A stretch of 64,000 nucleotides of DNA from Nitrosospira sp. Nsp14 (GCF_900113575.1 NZ_FOPV01000018.1:1-64000); one strand, 5' to 3'. Counted from the first letter of the stretch, positions 16,611-25,043 are shown. Numbers and translations: made by a program. The notes: generated from the sequence alone by a model not told the origin.

Positions 16611-18629
16611 TCAATCAATAACCCTATTCTTGGCGTCGTTGATTATGTTTTTTATTGCTCGTATGGGACTGGTTACTTTCCAGCTCGTCGAGGACAGAAT
16701 CGCTTGTAGCTTGTCATTGGCCTCTGCAGTTTTTCTATCTGAGTAAGCTAATTGCATATCCTGCTCTGCAATAATCTGGTTTCGCTCTGCAATAATCTGG
16801 TTTCGCTCGGCAATGGCTGTGTTCTGAGCGGAAATGGCCCGGCTGAGCCTATTTATCTGCTCATCCCTCTCAACTACGGAGTGTTCCAGTTGCAAAATCA
16901 CGTTCAAACTCAGCTTGGATATGGCTCGGTGCAGTCGGTTGACTTGTATGCCCGGAGACTCGACTCTCCGGTTTAGTCCAGCAAGCTCAGCTTTCGGCGT
17001 GGTATAGCCTGGCTTGCGCCAGTAAACACCGACGCCGTCAATCTCCATAATCTCCGGTTGCATTTGATTGGAAGCGCAGAAATCCTCGACCGCCGCCTTG
17101 CATGCTGGTACCGCGTGATAGTCGTCGATGATCACATATCCGCCAGGTGAGAGCCTGGGATAAAGGCTGGTGAGGGCATCCATCGTGGATTCGTACATGT
17201 CCCCATCGAGGCGCATAAGCGCAAGTTGACTGATGGGCGCTTTCGGCAACGTATCCTTGAACCAGCCCTTGAGGAATTTCGTCTGCTCATCGAGCAAGCC
17301 ATAGGCCCGAAAGTTATCCTGTACCTGTTCCAGTGTTACCGCAAGCTCCTTGTATTTATGGAATTCTGAACCAGCGTCAGCCGGATACTGCTGCTCATTG
17401 GCTTGCGGCAACCCTTCAAACGAATCCGCAGCCCAGACGTACCGGTCGGTAACATTGTATGCAAACAGCACGGCACGCACCAAAATGCACGCTCCGCCCC
17501 GCCAGACACCAGTTTCGATCAGATCCCCTGGAACGTTGTCCGCAATAACGGATTCAGTCAAAGCCCGCAGGTTGGCGAGCCTTTTGACGCCAATCATCGT
17601 CTGTGCATGTGCCGGCCAGTCCAGGCCGCGCTCGCGCAGGTCTGGATTAAACGTATTCGGTGCGAACGGTGCTTGTGACGCATCGTGGTAAATGCTACCG
17701 GTCAGACAGGATTGAATTAGTTCGAGATAAGCGTTCTGAACTTGCTGTAGCTCGTTCCCTGTCGCTTGCGAAGTATCAGCTTGATGGTCCGTCACGATAA
17801 TATTTGTCTCCAACAGGATATCTGGTGCATCGGTGGCGATTTTGCGTAGCTTTAAGGTTTTCCCCCCCCGTCGCTCCCAGGCTTCCTGATAGAGAACTTG
17901 ATCAAGCTGTGTAAATTGCCCTAGCAGTTCCAGTGTCGACCGGGGAAGATTCTTCGAAGTAGGCCGACGCGGGGTCGAATTTGACGTGTAGTTTACTCGA
18001 GGAGAAACGACCCCGAGGTCGCGGAGTATCCTCTCGCGGTCCTCGTCAAAGGTCTCAGTAAAACCTACATAAGAAAAGTCATCGAGGTGCCTAATCGCCA
18101 ACCGGAGAAGCTCGTCTGGGTCAAAGAACGACGAGTCAAGATATTGAGAATTACCAAACCCGCACGCGAGTTGCCATACCTGATTGTTCCATACAAGGGA
18201 CTTCACTTCGGGCCGTTCCATCGCGATCCTCAGAAATTCATCCAGGCTGGAGTCCCGACAGAGCCTGTGTATCTCATATTCGTCCGGATCCCGGGTTTTG
18301 CAGAAATAATAAAAAGATAAGACCCTTTCTATAGGGTTCCGGAGAAAAGTGAACGAATACCTATCGTTCATAAACGGCTTCGCAAAATCGTACCCGAAAT
18401 GGCCAGATAGAAAGCGGATATTACGCAAGCTCGCGGCGAATTCAGCGGTGACTTTTGCTTCAGTCGTCAGGTAAGGTAAAGCACGCAAGTAATCGCCATG
18501 GCTAATAATGTGGTTTTCTCGATAGTGTTGCCTTAAAGAGTCAACAATGGAGGTGCCCGCTGTTTTCTGAATGTGCAGAAAAATAGCGGGTTTATTTTTC
18601 GAGCTTATTCCTGACTTGTAACCGGACAT
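16611..18629 (-). CDS. Fused sulfotransferase / TylF-type O-methyltransferase with coiled-coil tail
   Basis: A 672-residue three-part protein. Residues about 14-255 are a sulfotransferase: PAPS 5'-phosphosulfate loop FLHIQKTAGTSI and 3'-phosphate motif FLRNPIERVLSFYYF. Residues about 330-545 are a TylF/macrocin O-methyltransferase: DLIETGVWRGGACI, RLDGDMYESTMDAL and YVIIDDYHAVPACKAAV. Residues about 570-640 form a coiled coil rich in AERNQII heptads, ending in SSTSWKVTSPIRAIK, a tail motif often seen on multi-domain glycan enzymes. It lies 3 bases after wzt, so they are surely co-transcribed. In Wzm/Wzt systems, coiled-coil-bearing terminators set chain length and cap the chain, a plausible role here. 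Confidence 0.88.
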   Translation of the reverse strand: MSGYKSGISSKNKPAIFLHIQKTAGTSIVDSLRQHYRENHIISHGDYLRALPYLTTEAKVTAEFAASLRNIRFLSGHFGYDFAKPFMNDRYSFTFLRNPIERVLSFYYFCKTRDPDEYEIHRLCRDSSLDEFLRIAMERPEVKSLVWNNQVWQLACGFGNSQYLDSSFFDPDELLRLAIRHLDDFSYVGFTETFDEDRERILRDLGVVSPRVNYTSNSTPRRPTSKNLPRSTLELLGQFTQLDQVLYQEAWERRGGKTLKLRKIATDAPDILLETNIIVTDHQADTSQATGNELQQVQNAYLELIQSCLTGSIYHDASQAPFAPNTFNPDLRERGLDWPAHAQTMIGVKRLANLRALTESVIADNVPGDLIETGVWRGGACILVRAVLFAYNVTDRYVWAADSFEGLPQANEQQYPADAGSEFHKYKELAVTLEQVQDNFRAYGLLDEQTKFLKGWFKDTLPKAPISQLALMRLDGDMYESTMDALTSLYPRLSPGGYVIIDDYHAVPACKAAVEDFCASNQMQPEIMEIDGVGVYWRKPGYTTPKAELAGLNRRVESPGIQVNRLHRAISKLSLNVILQLEHSVVERDEQINRLSRAISAQNTAIAERNQIIAERNQIIAEQDMQLAYSDRKTAEANDKLQAILSSTSWKVTSPIRAIKNIINDAKNRVID
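16763..16804. repeat. 21-bp tandem repeat inside the coiled-coil coding region
   Basis: A 21-base unit starting GCTCTGCAATAATCTGG is present twice in exact tandem, at 16763-16783 and 16784-16804. A degraded third copy begins at 16805 (GCTCGGCAAT). On the coding (minus) strand each unit adds one heptad, AERNQII, to the coiled coil. Repeat number could change by slippage without a frameshift. Confidence 0.95.
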
Positions 18630-18632
18630 CGC

Positions 18633-20060
18633 CTACCCGTTTGTATTGCGAAGCTCTACCGAGTCGAAAATCAATCCGACCAATCCATCGAGTATGCTTG
18701 AGGCGTGCGATTCGAGGCCGAAGGCGTCGTGTAGCCACTGAAGTTGGACGACCTCGGGTGGACTGCCTTCAGCAACGGCGACATCGACGGTATAAGATCC
18801 CCGGCGAAGTATTGGCATGCGAAAGGTGAAAACGGCTTCCACTGCCTCTCCCGGCTTTGCTTTCACCGGGCTCAGGCAATAGTCCACGTAAGTATTCTGT
18901 CCAAACAACACCTGGCCCAGCTTATCCTTGAAACTCATCCCTACGATAATGCTTTCGCACCACACTAGCACCTCCGTCGTAACTGCAATTCGCACCTGTT
19001 CGCCGCCAACAACCCAGGACAACTGGCGACCTTCCAGGTCGGTCATCTTGGCGCTGATGATCCTCGCGCCACCAGTCCCGAAACCTCGGCCCCCCGGCAC
19101 AAAATCGAATATCTGGATATCATTCCGAAGATTCGACTGGTTGATGAATTGCAGACGCATATCGCGCCGGGGCATCCCGTCCGTTTCATTTCCCGAAAGG
19201 GAAGTTTGCGCGGGTTGCGCAGGTTCATCGGCCGGTATTTCCTGGACTGCCGCACGCGCCGGCACTTCTCCTTTTCGCTGCAGTGCCGACGCAGCTTCGA
19301 TCTCGTAACGCCTCGCCAGGTATTTTTCGGAAACCATCTTTGCCGCCCCTGATGCCTGGACGGCTCCGCGATCAAGCCAGACGGCACGCTCACACAAGCT
19401 CACCACCGCGCCGGAGTCATGCGTGACAAAAATGATAGTCCCCCTGGTTTTAAAGTCCTGTAAAAACCGCATGCATTTTTGCGTAAAAAAAATGTCACCT
19501 ACCGCCAGCGCTTCGTCAATAACCAGAATTTCCGCATCGACGTTGGCCACGACAGCAAACGCAAGGCGAACATACATTCCAGAAGAATAACGCTTCACTG
19601 GTTGATCGATAAAATCTCCTATATCTGCAAACGCGACAATATCCTCGTACCTTGCATCGATCTCGGCTTTTGCGAGGCCAAGAATCGATGCATTCATGTA
19701 AACATTTTCCCGCCCGGTAAACTCCGGATTAAAGCCTGAGCCGAGTTCCAGCAATCCTGCAATACGGCCCTTAGTCTCCACAATTCCCGCAGTAGGGGCA
19801 AGCGTCCCGCAGATGATTTGCAGCAAGGTTGATTTTCCTGATCCATTGCGTCCGATGATGCCCACGGTTTCATTTTTTTTAACACTAAATGACACATCCC
19901 GGAGCGCCCAGAATTCGCGAAAATATCTCCGGACCTTCCGCCCGACCATGCGTTGCAGTCGCGGGGCTACAAACTGCTTCAGCCGGTCGCGCGGTGTGTC
20001 ATAAATTTGGTAGCATTTTGAAAGGTTCTGGATGCTTATGGCGATATCGCTGGAACTCAT
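18633..20060 (-). CDS. wzt: Polysaccharide ABC exporter, ATP-binding protein Wzt
   Basis: From the ATG at 20060 about 475 residues; the frame is open 57 codons upstream but that part overlaps the preceding glycosyltransferase gene and looks non-coding. The nucleotide-binding domain has Walker A GRNGSGKST, signature YSSGMYVRLAFA, Walker B ILVIDEALAVGD and the switch His in THDSG. After about residue 245 comes a second domain of roughly 170 residues (VLFGQNTYVDY, PILRRGSYTVDVAVAEG), the Wzt C-terminal carbohydrate-binding domain. That domain recognises a finished, capped O-antigen-type chain and lets Wzm export it. It works with Wzm at 22909-23730. Confidence 0.94.
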   Translation of the reverse strand: MSSSDIAISIQNLSKCYQIYDTPRDRLKQFVAPRLQRMVGRKVRRYFREFWALRDVSFSVKKNETVGIIGRNGSGKSTLLQIICGTLAPTAGIVETKGRIAGLLELGSGFNPEFTGRENVYMNASILGLAKAEIDARYEDIVAFADIGDFIDQPVKRYSSGMYVRLAFAVVANVDAEILVIDEALAVGDIFFTQKCMRFLQDFKTRGTIIFVTHDSGAVVSLCERAVWLDRGAVQASGAAKMVSEKYLARRYEIEAASALQRKGEVPARAAVQEIPADEPAQPAQTSLSGNETDGMPRRDMRLQFINQSNLRNDIQIFDFVPGGRGFGTGGARIISAKMTDLEGRQLSWVVGGEQVRIAVTTEVLVWCESIIVGMSFKDKLGQVLFGQNTYVDYCLSPVKAKPGEAVEAVFTFRMPILRRGSYTVDVAVAEGSPPEVVQLQWLHDAFGLESHASSILDGLVGLIFDSVELRNTNG

Positions 20061-20094
20061 TGCTGCGCTGTCGTCCTTGTCTTTGAGCGCTCTA

Positions 20095-21162
20095 TTATCG
20101 CTCTTCCCTCTGAAGGCTTGGATCCGGTATCCAGTTCCCCGCCGACGCACAAGTTGCATGATCTGGCTGCAATTGTCCAAGTGCTCCCGCGCTGGGAGAA
20201 CCGGACTGCTGGAATGCAAGTTTTTTCTCAACCGCCCCCTTCATCAAGCAGGCTTTGAAGGCTGCCCAGTATGCACGGTGGAGAAGCGCCCGAGTGTCTT
20301 CATCCAGCCCCAGACTCCGAGCCAGCTTTAAATTGGCCATCAAGTCAAGATGACGCGCCGATTGTTTGATCGCTTCGTGATGGGGCTCAATCATCGGCCA
20401 AGTTTGTTCCGAGTCGGCTATTCCGGTCAATTGCTGTACTTCCGATTCCGGGTGGAGTTGGCTGAAGACGTAATTGGAAGCGCCTTGGCGTTCCAGACGG
20501 TTGCAAAAGGCATCAAAGTCTATTTTTCTCACCGTGTAAGATACAGCGTTCTTGTTATACACCACCCGCAGCCCCTGCCGGGAGAGCCGATAGCCCAGTT
20601 CGATATCTTTACAGCCAAACCGGAAAACCGGGTTGAAAACGCCGAACTCAAGCAGCAGAGAGCGCTTGCAGGAAGATCGGCCACCCCAGAAATAGGTGTA
20701 GTCCAGGACATCCCCTTGCCGCAGCGATGGATAGGAAAACAGGAAACAGCCGATTTCTGTAACAAAATGCATGAGCGGGTCTGGCCTCATGCCGTCGCCG
20801 AGCCCGGTGTACCCAAGGACGGCATATTGCTCAGCGGGAAACGCCATGTGGGTTTTGACGTGCTCTTCGAGCAGGTCTGCCGCTGCGATATCATCGTCAT
20901 CCAGAAACAGCACGATATCGCCCCGGGATGCGAACAGTCCATGGTTTTTAGCGCTTGCTAATCCGGCATTGCGTTGGTAACTATAGCGGAGCGGTAGTCT
21001 GGAAGCGTAAGAAGCAGCCACCGCATCTGTATTATCGGTGGAGCCATCATTGATGATGATCACCTCAAAATCATGCAAAGGCAGTGTTTGCGTGCACAGG
21101 CTACCGAGCACCTTATCCAATAGCGAGGCGCGATTAAAGGTGCAAATCACTACGCTCAGCAT
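20095..21162 (-). CDS. GT2 family glycosyltransferase
   Basis: A 355-residue GT-A enzyme: LSVVICTFNRASLLDKVLGSL at the start, IIINDGSTDNTD, the metal-binding LFLDDDDIAAADLL, YFWGGRSSCKRSLLLEFG, and FGCKDIELGYRLSRQGLRV, which places the catalytic-site Asp/Glu. It has no membrane segments. The C-terminal 90 residues are not a known domain and are less conserved looking. It is 34 bases upstream of the wzt start and follows the DUF-like gene at 21196-21933. The donor sugar cannot be inferred. Confidence 0.9.
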   Translation of the reverse strand: MLSVVICTFNRASLLDKVLGSLCTQTLPLHDFEVIIINDGSTDNTDAVAASYASRLPLRYSYQRNAGLASAKNHGLFASRGDIVLFLDDDDIAAADLLEEHVKTHMAFPAEQYAVLGYTGLGDGMRPDPLMHFVTEIGCFLFSYPSLRQGDVLDYTYFWGGRSSCKRSLLLEFGVFNPVFRFGCKDIELGYRLSRQGLRVVYNKNAVSYTVRKIDFDAFCNRLERQGASNYVFSQLHPESEVQQLTGIADSEQTWPMIEPHHEAIKQSARHLDLMANLKLARSLGLDEDTRALLHRAYWAAFKACLMKGAVEKKLAFQQSGSPSAGALGQLQPDHATCASAGNWIPDPSLQREER

Positions 21163-21195
21163 TGATCTGACCAGGCTGGGGGCGCGGTCAACATC

Positions 21196-21933
21196 TTAAC
21201 AGACATAGGACTCCAATATAAAAAAGGCGTCTTTTCTGGATAGATGGGGTCGCGCAGCAAGGTAATTTCTCATCGCATCCGCGTTGGTTCCGTAATTGTA
21301 ATAGGCCACGGGCTTGCGCAGGTTGTGGGCAACCGGCGCTGCATCAACAATTCCCATTTTAAGGTTGTGCTTTTCCGCCAAAACAGGCCATACAAAATCA
21401 TTGCCCCAGCCCATGGGGCTCGCCTCGTCAAAGGGCAGGAAATAATCATATGCCGCGCGATGGAGTGAAAACAGAGGTCCGATTTCGACAAACCGTGTCC
21501 GCCGGGCATCGATCCCATCCAGTTGCTCGACAAACCGGTGGTCGATGTAGCTGTCGTGAGTCCGTGCTGGTTGCGCGAGGGCGAAATCATGCCGCAATAC
21601 GAGCGCGAGATAGCGATCCAGGAAGCCTTCCGGCAACTGGATGTCATCATCGCTCACGATCAGATACTCAAAGTCGCGCAGGTCAATTTGCTTGAGAAGC
21701 TGGTTCAACAGGAAGAATTTTGGTGAAGGCTTGTCCACGACCCGTGCCGTGTAAGGCGCGATGTCAGGGTCCGGCGGGCTCTCGCCCAGGGAAATCCATC
21801 GCTGTTCTACCGCCCAATCCTTGCTATCCGCCAATGTCCGCGATATGTGAGGAGCCAGGTTCTTTTTGTCTGAAAGATACACCCCGGCTACCAGTACTCG
21901 AGGCGACAGAGGCTTGATGAGATCATTTTTCAC
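21196..21933 (-). CDS. Putative GT-A-like protein of the polysaccharide locus
   Basis: A 245-residue protein starting from a GTG (MKNDLIKP). The centre has YLIVSDDDIQLPEGFLDRYLAL, a hydrophobic strand ending in an Asp-rich motif like the metal site of GT-A glycosyltransferases. Further on come FVEIGPLFSLHRAAYDYFLPF and MGWGNDFVWPVLAEKHNLKMGIVDAAPVAH, resembling acceptor-side elements. The N-terminal nucleotide-binding motifs of GT2 are weak. It may be a DUF707-like or otherwise divergent glycosyltransferase. It sits between two glycosyltransferase-type genes in the same direction, so a role in glycan assembly is likely; the exact function is unknown. Confidence 0.6.
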   Translation of the reverse strand: MKNDLIKPLSPRVLVAGVYLSDKKNLAPHISRTLADSKDWAVEQRWISLGESPPDPDIAPYTARVVDKPSPKFFLLNQLLKQIDLRDFEYLIVSDDDIQLPEGFLDRYLALVLRHDFALAQPARTHDSYIDHRFVEQLDGIDARRTRFVEIGPLFSLHRAAYDYFLPFDEASPMGWGNDFVWPVLAEKHNLKMGIVDAAPVAHNLRKPVAYYNYGTNADAMRNYLAARPHLSRKDAFFILESYVC

Positions 21934-21998
21934 AGACTAGGTTGTTAGATGGAATCTTTCACTGAGAGATTTCCTATAGTGTTCCCTGCCAAGCGGTA

Positions 21999-22814
21999 CT
22001 AAACATCAGATGGTTGTTGCGCGAAAGGTATTCTCGGGGAGAATATCTCATGTACATGCGGCAGAACGGCAACCTCGATATTGGGTTCCAAACTTAGCAG
22101 ATCGTTTTTCTCCTCAACGGTCGTCGCCAAAACCAGATCGGCGCAGGCGGCGTTGAAAATTTCGATGCGGCGGGAGGGCGAAACGACGTCGGTTAAGTCG
22201 TAATTGCCGTAATTGTCGTGATTGGCCGTGACCTGCATCTTGCTGTCAGGCTCGACCCAGCGCAGCCCCGTCGCGTCGCATATGACTTTGCTGTACAGAG
22301 CGTGAGCGCGCACATAAGGCAAGTATTTGAACGCTACTTCTGGCCGTAACAATAGCACGAAATGGTATTTTCCTCCCGCCTCCGCCAGATGATGCCGCGC
22401 CGCGTCAAATCCGGTAATGACGGTAATGCCCTGTTCTTCCAGCAGTTGCTGCTCGAGGTGCGGGCAAGCGTCTAAATCGGACACAAAAGCAGCGCGAAAA
22501 GACATTTCTCGCAGCAGCCGAAATAAAGTTGACATGGGAGCGTGGCTAGAGTTCTCATCGGGCAGTGGAATCCCCGAGTCGATCACCAATACCCACGGCT
22601 GAGCGGGATCAAACTGCCTGGCGCCGGTTGCTACTTGAACTAACGCTTCTCGGTTTCCAACGAGTCGGAAAAGCTCCTTGTTATTTGCTTTCCAGGCGCC
22701 GGGCCGGCGGAGATAAATCTCCTTGAGCCTTTGTTTGACATGCCAAGGCAGTGGCAGTCCCTTATATATACGGCGCACCAGCTTGTTGTACCAAATTGTG
22801 TGTGTGATTCCCAT
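21999..22814 (-). CDS. Truncated or N-terminal-only GT4-like glycosyltransferase
   Basis: A 271-residue protein. After an 80-residue basic lead-in it has the typical start of a GT-B N-terminal domain: WVLVIDSGIPLPDENS, STLFRLLREMSFRAAFVSD, and an interdomain-like VLATTVEEKNDLLSLEPNIEVAVLPHVHEIF. In full-length relatives this is followed by about 200 residues with the donor-binding Rossmann domain. Here the frame ends about ten residues later and no continuation is visible in the next 65 bases. It is either a degraded gene or a stand-alone acceptor-domain protein. Neighbours are wzm upstream (95-base gap) and the GT-A-like gene downstream. Confidence 0.65.
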   Translation of the reverse strand: MGITHTIWYNKLVRRIYKGLPLPWHVKQRLKEIYLRRPGAWKANNKELFRLVGNREALVQVATGARQFDPAQPWVLVIDSGIPLPDENSSHAPMSTLFRLLREMSFRAAFVSDLDACPHLEQQLLEEQGITVITGFDAARHHLAEAGGKYHFVLLLRPEVAFKYLPYVRAHALYSKVICDATGLRWVEPDSKMQVTANHDNYGNYDLTDVVSPSRRIEIFNAACADLVLATTVEEKNDLLSLEPNIEVAVLPHVHEIFSPRIPFAQQPSDV

Positions 22815-22908
22815 CAGTCCTCAAGGTGTTGCTGATTTTTTACGCGCCGCGCCCGAATCGGGCCGGACGAAGAAATTGAAACAGCGGATGCTGCGCCACA
22901 TACTCGAT

Positions 22909-23730
22909 TTAGAGCACATCGGCGAATCCCTTGCGCGTTTTTTGAAACCAGGCAAACGCGGCCCATGCAATCAAAAGTCCCACTGCTGTCATGATTACCC
23001 ATCGTTCAATGTTTGGCAGTTGTCCCAAAACAAGCACCTTTCGCCCTTCCTCGATGATAAAAGCAAGCGGATTGAGTAGCAGCCAGCCTTGATATTTAGG
23101 AGGTAAAGCGCTTATAGGATAGAACACGGGTGAAACAAACAACAACACGGTGGTGAACATTCCCGTGATCTGCGCCACGTCACGCACAAATACGCCGAAC
23201 GCCGCCAAAAACCAGGCAAAACCCATCGCAATAAATACCAGCGGAAGCAAAACCAACGGGAAAAGAATAGCGGTCCACGGCAACTGGTGATTGAGGATGA
23301 GCTGGGCCAGCAGCAGCACCGCGATGCTAATGGCGGTATGGAACAGGGCGGAGCCCAAAGCAACCCATGGCAGGATTTCCAGTGGAAAGATAACTTTTTT
23401 TACATAATTGACATTGGACAGGATCAACGCAGGAGCGCGGTTGACGCATTCCGCAAATAGCCCGTGCACGATCATACCGACGAATAAAATAATGGCGAAA
23501 TCGGTTTTGCTTTCTTCGCCGCCAACCCCCCAGCGCGCCTTGAACACCACGGAAAAGACGAACGTGTAGATCATGAGCATAAGCAGAGGGCTGAAGAATG
23601 ACCATGCCAGCCCCATGATCGAGCCACGATAGCGCCCGACCACTTCGCGTTTGACCATTGCGACTATGAGGCTTCTGTTACGCCAGACGCTTGCTGCCAT
23701 TTCGCGCGGCGATGTGGAAAATTTCTGCAT
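22909..23730 (-). CDS. wzm: Polysaccharide ABC exporter, permease Wzm
   Basis: About 273 residues from the ATG at 23730 (11 extra codons upstream are open). It is an ABC-2 type permease: a cytosolic N-terminus with VWRNRSLIVAMVKREVVGRYRGSIMGLAWSF, the gate-helix region typical of KpsM/Wzm proteins, then six membrane helices (MLMIYTFVFSVVF, IILFVGMIVHGLF, VALGSALFHTAISIAVLLL, AILFPLVLLPLVFIAMGFAWFL, MFTTVLLFVSPVFY, VIMTAVGLLIAWAAFAWF). With Wzt it flips lipid-linked polysaccharide to the periplasm. It is the first gene of the minus-strand locus running to 10002. Confidence 0.94.
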   Translation of the reverse strand: MQKFSTSPREMAASVWRNRSLIVAMVKREVVGRYRGSIMGLAWSFFSPLLMLMIYTFVFSVVFKARWGVGGEESKTDFAIILFVGMIVHGLFAECVNRAPALILSNVNYVKKVIFPLEILPWVALGSALFHTAISIAVLLLAQLILNHQLPWTAILFPLVLLPLVFIAMGFAWFLAAFGVFVRDVAQITGMFTTVLLFVSPVFYPISALPPKYQGWLLLNPLAFIIEEGRKVLVLGQLPNIERWVIMTAVGLLIAWAAFAWFQKTRKGFADVL

Positions 23731-23763
23731 GTGGTCGATATAAAGACTTTGAAAAGCGCCCAC

Positions 23764-24052
23764 GGTTGCCAGCGGCGGCCTTAGGTGCGCGTCCGGCAGC
23801 AGCTATCGGAAGGGTTGGCCGAGAACCGGGAGAAACAAGCTCTTCATTGGCGGCGAAGCAGGCGCATAAGAGTCAGTTAGAGTTGGCGAATCAGTTGCTC
23901 CGCTTCCTTGCAAGCACCCGAACCGCGCGCAGTGCGTCAAACTTTTTATCTGCCCGCCAACTGATTTTACCAGCTCGTTTGCCAACTTGGGCGCGTAGCA
24001 GCACTCAAACGGAGACTCCGCGAATTACTTTTTTAAAAATTGTTAATAACGC
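23764..24052. other. Divergent intergenic region between wzm and hemP
   Basis: This holds the upstream region of the polysaccharide locus (minus strand) and leads to the hemP promoter on the right. I see no gene in it; short frames on both strands lack ribosome binding sites and recognisable sequence. AT-rich sequence begins near 24024, next to the hemP promoter. Confidence 0.5.
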
Positions 24053-24080
24053 TTGCATTTCATCCAATGTTTAATATAAT
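24053..24080 (+). promoter_or_regulatory. Sigma-70 promoter for hemP-bfd-bfr
   Basis: TTGCAT at 24053-24058 and a perfect TATAAT at 24075-24080 are separated by 16 bases. Transcription would start near 24087, giving a leader of about 35 bases before the hemP ATG at 24121. The Fur-box-like sequence overlaps the -10 box and start site. Confidence 0.6.
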
Positions 24081-24100
24081 TACGAATCATTCTCATTAAT
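24079..24100. promoter_or_regulatory. Fur-box-like operator
   Basis: The bases ATTACGAATCATTCTCATTA read on the other strand as TAATGAGAATGATTCGTAAT. That is close to the AATGAGAATNATT-type half-sites found in Fur boxes of iron genes. It covers the -10 box and transcription start of the hemP promoter, the expected place for iron-dependent repression. This is a sequence match by eye, not a scored one. Confidence 0.65.
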
Positions 24101-24120
24101 AATTGCGGAAGCAGCCCAAA

Positions 24121-24306
24121 ATGGATAAGCTACTCACGACACCTGAAACAACCGTGGATAAACAAAAGGTCGTCATGCTGGACCGGAACAAAAGGCTATA
24201 CAGCGATTCTCTATTCTCGCACGGTGACGAGGTATTTATTCAGCACCAGGGCGAGCAGTATCGACTGCGACGCACGCGTAACGGCAAGTTGATTTTGACT
24301 AAATAG
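24121..24306 (+). CDS. hemP: Hemin uptake protein HemP
   Basis: 61 residues from the ATG at 24121 (a TTG six codons earlier is open but less likely). The HemP pattern is seen in the C-terminal half: RLYSDSLFSHGDEVFIQHQGEQYRLRRTRNGKLILTK. The family typically shows S-x-x-L-F-x-x-x-x-x-x-I-x-H-x-G-x-x-Y-x-L-R-x-T-x-x-x-K-L-I-L-T-K. HemP proteins are small, iron-regulated, and in betaproteobacteria have been linked to heme use and to activating heme-receptor genes. A Fur-box-like site overlaps its promoter. bfd follows after about 20 bases. Confidence 0.92.
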   Translation: MDKLLTTPETTVDKQKVVMLDRNKRLYSDSLFSHGDEVFIQHQGEQYRLRRTRNGKLILTK

Positions 24307-24325
24307 TAGACTTAAGGCGCTCATC

Positions 24326-24523
24326 ATGTATATTTGTGTCTGCAAAGGTGTAACCGATACCGCCATCCGCGAAGCTGTGCATTGCGGAAGCGCTGGCCGG
24401 ATGCGGGATCTGAAAGCCAACCTGGGGGTAAGCGAGCAGTGCGGAATATGCGCCTGCCACGCAAAACAGGTGCTGGAACAGGCACTGATGCAGAAAACCC
24501 TGGCGCAAGGCCAGTCCACATAA
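24326..24523 (+). CDS. bfd: Bacterioferritin-associated ferredoxin Bfd
   Basis: 65 residues. The [2Fe-2S] ligands are Cys4, Cys6, Cys39 and Cys42 in MYICVCKGVTD and EQCGICAC, the same spacing as E. coli Bfd apart from one residue. Bfd docks on bacterioferritin and reduces the ferric core so iron can be released. bfr follows directly, after about 40 bases, supporting a working pair. Expression of bfd is usually high when iron is scarce, consistent with the Fur-type site upstream of hemP. Confidence 0.95.
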   Translation: MYICVCKGVTDTAIREAVHCGSAGRMRDLKANLGVSEQCGICACHAKQVLEQALMQKTLAQGQST

Positions 24524-24565
24524 ACCCACTCGCTTGAATGCGAGATCTCGCCTGAGGAGGCAAAC

Positions 24566-25030
24566 ATGAAGAGCAACACAGACATTATTCAATGGCTAAA
24601 CCGCCAGCTTCAACACGAACTGACGGCCATCAATCAGTATTTTCTCCATGCGCGCATGTACAAAAACTGGGGCTTCGACAGCCTCGGCAAGCATGAATAT
24701 GAGGAATCCATAGAGGAGATGAAGCATGCCGATGTTTTGATTGAGCGTATCCTGTTTCTGGAAGGGTTACCCAATCTGCAAGAGCTGGGCAAGCTGTTGA
24801 TTGGTGAGAAGGCGGAAGAGTGTGTCGAGTGCGACCTCAGGGCGGAGATGGCCGCGCGAGAGTCATTGCTCGGCGGGATTGCCGCATGCGAAGCAGCGAA
24901 GGACTACGTTTCGCGCGAAATTTTCAAGGACATACTGGAAGATACCGAAAAACACATCGACTGGCTGGAAACCCAGCTGGATGTCATGCAGAAAGTCGGT
25001 ATTCAGAACTGGCTGCAAAGCCAGATGTAA
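24566..25030 (+). CDS. bfr: Bacterioferritin
   Basis: 154 residues, close to the 158 of E. coli Bfr. The ferroxidase site residues are visible: Glu in QHELTAINQYFLHAR, the E-x-x-H pair in ESIEEMKHADVLIERILFLEG, and Glu-x-x-His in DILEDTEKHIDWLETQL. The heme-ligand Met of the family corresponds to the Met in EMKHAD or nearby; I cannot fix it by eye. The 24-mer stores iron as a ferric mineral. A GAGGAGG ribosome binding site precedes the ATG. It is the last gene of the hemP-bfd-bfr unit; a hairpin terminator follows. Confidence 0.95.
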   Translation: MKSNTDIIQWLNRQLQHELTAINQYFLHARMYKNWGFDSLGKHEYEESIEEMKHADVLIERILFLEGLPNLQELGKLLIGEKAEECVECDLRAEMAARESLLGGIAACEAAKDYVSREIFKDILEDTEKHIDWLETQLDVMQKVGIQNWLQSQM

Positions 25031-25043
25031 TTCTTTATCCGTT

